From contig VZRN01005169.1 of the NCBI GenBank assembly GCA_013397935.1, positions 2,078,482 to 2,142,481 on the forward strand: a stretch of 64,000 nucleotides of DNA, written 5' to 3'. The notes under the pieces are model-generated. The model had not been told where the DNA came from and did no database searches. It saw nothing but the letters and a program-made list of their open reading frames with translations. The DNA comes from Dasyornis broadbenti (Eukaryota; Chordata; Aves; Passeriformes; Dasyornithidae). Below are positions 61,956 to 64,000 of this stretch, one piece after another. The translations under genes and the position numbers were made by a program. Every line of letters starts with the position of its first letter. Position 1 is the stretch's first letter.

Positions 61956-64000
61956 CTTTCTACCATGGGTACAAACCTCTGGTTATAAGCAGAGGACTAA
62001 CAAGATTGATGATTACGGAACAAACTGAAAAATTTCAGTGACATTGTTCATTCACTCTGCGAGCAATCATCTGAATAAATAGACTCTGTACCAGGCACTA
62101 AACGGGTTAAAATTGCTGGGGCAGCAGAAGTACTTTGTACGACGGAAGCTTTGGTCCCTCTGAGCTAATGGAGACTGTTGGCAGACAGATCCCAACTGAT
62201 CTCTAGTGGTAGGACACGGGAAGGAGCAGAAAAGCAGACACAAACACAAAACCCATGGCTTTATACATCAAGTCCTACATCCAAAAGCAAATTGGAAGTC
62301 AGTGCAAGCTGCAGTGAATTGGTGTAACGTGTGTTGTTCGCCAGTTCTGCTAAGTAAGCAATCAATATATTTACTCCCTGGATAGAATACAATTTTGCTG
62401 TTGTGACAGTGGTACTTCTACTACTCTGTGAAGAAAAATGACTTCATGGAGTCTGTGATCCCTATCTGGTCAGAGCCTCCACTCTTCAGAAGATATTTTT
62501 AAAGATAACCGAAAATCATAAAAAACATTTGCAGTGCACCAAAGCCAAGAAATTCAGACGCACACTAGAATACAATGGCGAGTGATTAGCCCAATCTATT
62601 TTACTGAGATACTGCCAAGTTATCTGGATGGTTTCAGCAGCATGCATCACTTCTGCAACCCTTACATGTAGCAGACAGAGTTTCCAGTGGATTCAGATGA
62701 AATTCAGCTGAATTTTCTTTATATGATTTTTAAAGGAAATCTTATCTTTTCAGGGTTTTGTTTGTTTGTTTTTTGTTTTGTGTTTATTTTTTCTGCTCAT
62801 GCTTATTGAGGTACCTGGCTTTATTTGAATGTTCTGAATGCAAATTTGTCCACTCACAGAGCTCAGGCTCAGCCTAATCAGCAGATAGCAGTCACAAGAT
62901 ACTTTTCTATCTCATTAGCAATGGAGAAGGGAAAGAGGAAAGGAAGGTGGGAGTCATGAGGAATGGACACTGACTTACAGCTAGAAGTGAAAAGAAATCA
63001 TGATGATGAGACATGTTTTGGCAAACCTGCATCTTGAAGAGGAATTTTCTGCATCCCCTATAGGATAGTACGGGAAGATGAGAGAAACAGAGAATCTCTT
63101 TGCAGGGAATCTCTTTAAGGACTTTGTAAAGTCATGGCAAAATCAGCCTAAAGGAATAGTCTACTTTTTTAACTATTGCAGTTTGTTACTGGGAGATTAA
63201 TGAGAAGAGTTTGAAGCAGAAGATTAATGTGGTCTATTCTTATAACCTGCTCCCCTCCTCATAAATCTCCCATTATTACATATGCACCAAGCAGCATGTT
63301 GCTTCACCTTCTCTGAGACACAAGTCCACCAGCAGCTCTCTTTCTATTGCTCCCCTGTACTTCCCAGAGGTCAATATTCTACTTAAATAATACCTACACA
63401 TCTCCCAGCTGATATCCTCTTCCCCTCTGGCAATGCCTCACCACCACTAATGAGCAAAGAGGCCAAGAAAGGAAAAAAAAATTAGACTCGTGGAAATATC
63501 CATTTTGGGTCAATTCTTGATCTCAGAGTACAGATATTTAAATACAGTGTGGAAATCAACTGAAACGGTGTAAAATTAATAAGAAATTGATTTTTGCTTC
63601 TCTCTTCAGTCTCACAGGTAAGTTTTGTACTTTGTTGTCTCCTTTTTGTCTTGGGAGGGATAGGCAGCCTGTTCTTTCACTCTCTTGCATCTCTTGCTCT
63701 AAGGAAGTCCATGAGTTAACGTCACACATGGCCACCACCACCTCAGCTGTCAAAGGGAAAGCTCCCATAAGAGGAAGAGCTGACAGTGCAGGTGGATTCT
63801 CATGTGCTTCAATTGTAGTTATAGCCCAAATACAGAGGAGAGCAGACACAGCTCTCTAAACACCTCATTGCTGTGTTCCCACAGCATGCCTGGGAGAGGA
63901 AAAATCATAGCTGTGTTTTGATGTTATACAAAGATAAAGAACCAGCTAGATGAAGTGATTTATTTAGGGTCACTCAGAACATCTCTGGTTGAATCAGAAA
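61956..64000. other. Non-coding stretch to the window end
   Basis: No gene supported. It contains a GTTTT-rich tract at about 62755-62792 and a possible MIR relic at the end. An open frame at 63587-63859 overlaps one on the opposite strand, and neither has recognisable content. Confidence 0.45.
63938..64000 (+). mobile_element. Possible MIR-like relic, cut by the window edge
   Basis: AAGTGATTTATTTAGGGTCA followed by CTCAGAACATCTCTGGTTGA aligns by eye with the MIR segment AAGTGACTTGCCCAAGGTCA and what follows it. Only about 60 bases are inside the window. Confidence 0.45.

Noticed and set aside
1..64000. CRISPR arrays, operons, phage or plasmid features, intact endogenous retrovirus
   Set aside because: None is present. 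The sequence is vertebrate chromosomal DNA, with only truncated CR1 and SINE relics as mobile elements, and I saw no paired LTRs or retroviral protein frames.

Overview
This is vertebrate nuclear DNA, almost certainly from a bird. The main evidence is at least a dozen 5'-truncated copies of CR1, the dominant avian LINE. Several carry the hallmark 3' terminus (ATAGAATCACAGAATGG on one strand, CCATTCTATGATTCTGT on the other). Sequence outside the repeats is AT-rich and CpG-poor, with no operons, prokaryotic promoters, tRNA or rRNA genes, CRISPR arrays or intact viral genes. Most of the window reads as intron or intergenic DNA.

Layout. 1-19,031 holds no convincing exon: it has a long CR1 copy at 353-1020, two or three small CR1 pieces, a MIR-like SINE relic near 2.2 kb, and T- and G/T-rich low-complexity DNA near 9.7 kb. 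19,032-42,318 appears to hold the 3' part of one plus-strand protein-coding gene that I do not recognise. Three exons (19,032-19,225; 24,310-24,404; 42,234-42,318) have acceptable splice signals, and their phases join without a frame break. The last one ends in a stop codon followed by a 3' UTR with AATAAA signals at 42,455 and 42,789. A second set of phase-compatible candidates (25,109-25,184; 27,668-27,727; 28,559-28,609) would give an alternative, earlier 3' end with its own AATAAA at 28,608. The 5' part of the gene is not visible. 42,830-64,000 has no gene I can defend. It contains more CR1 copies, an isolated candidate exon with very good splice signals (46,833-46,897), a near-perfect hairpin at 57,236-57,292, and a locally CpG-richer block with a cluster of GATA motifs (59,601-59,960) that looks like an enhancer.

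Mobile elements are all dead fragments: CR1 of at least two ages (young copies and a strongly diverged one at 38,830-39,232) and several MIR-like SINE relics older than the bird lineage. No previously undescribed system could be demonstrated. The items most worth checking are the unnamed gene with its two possible 3' ends, the GATA cluster, and the hairpin. Exon calls come from reading splice signals and frames by eye, with no alignment or RNA evidence, and their confidence is set accordingly.
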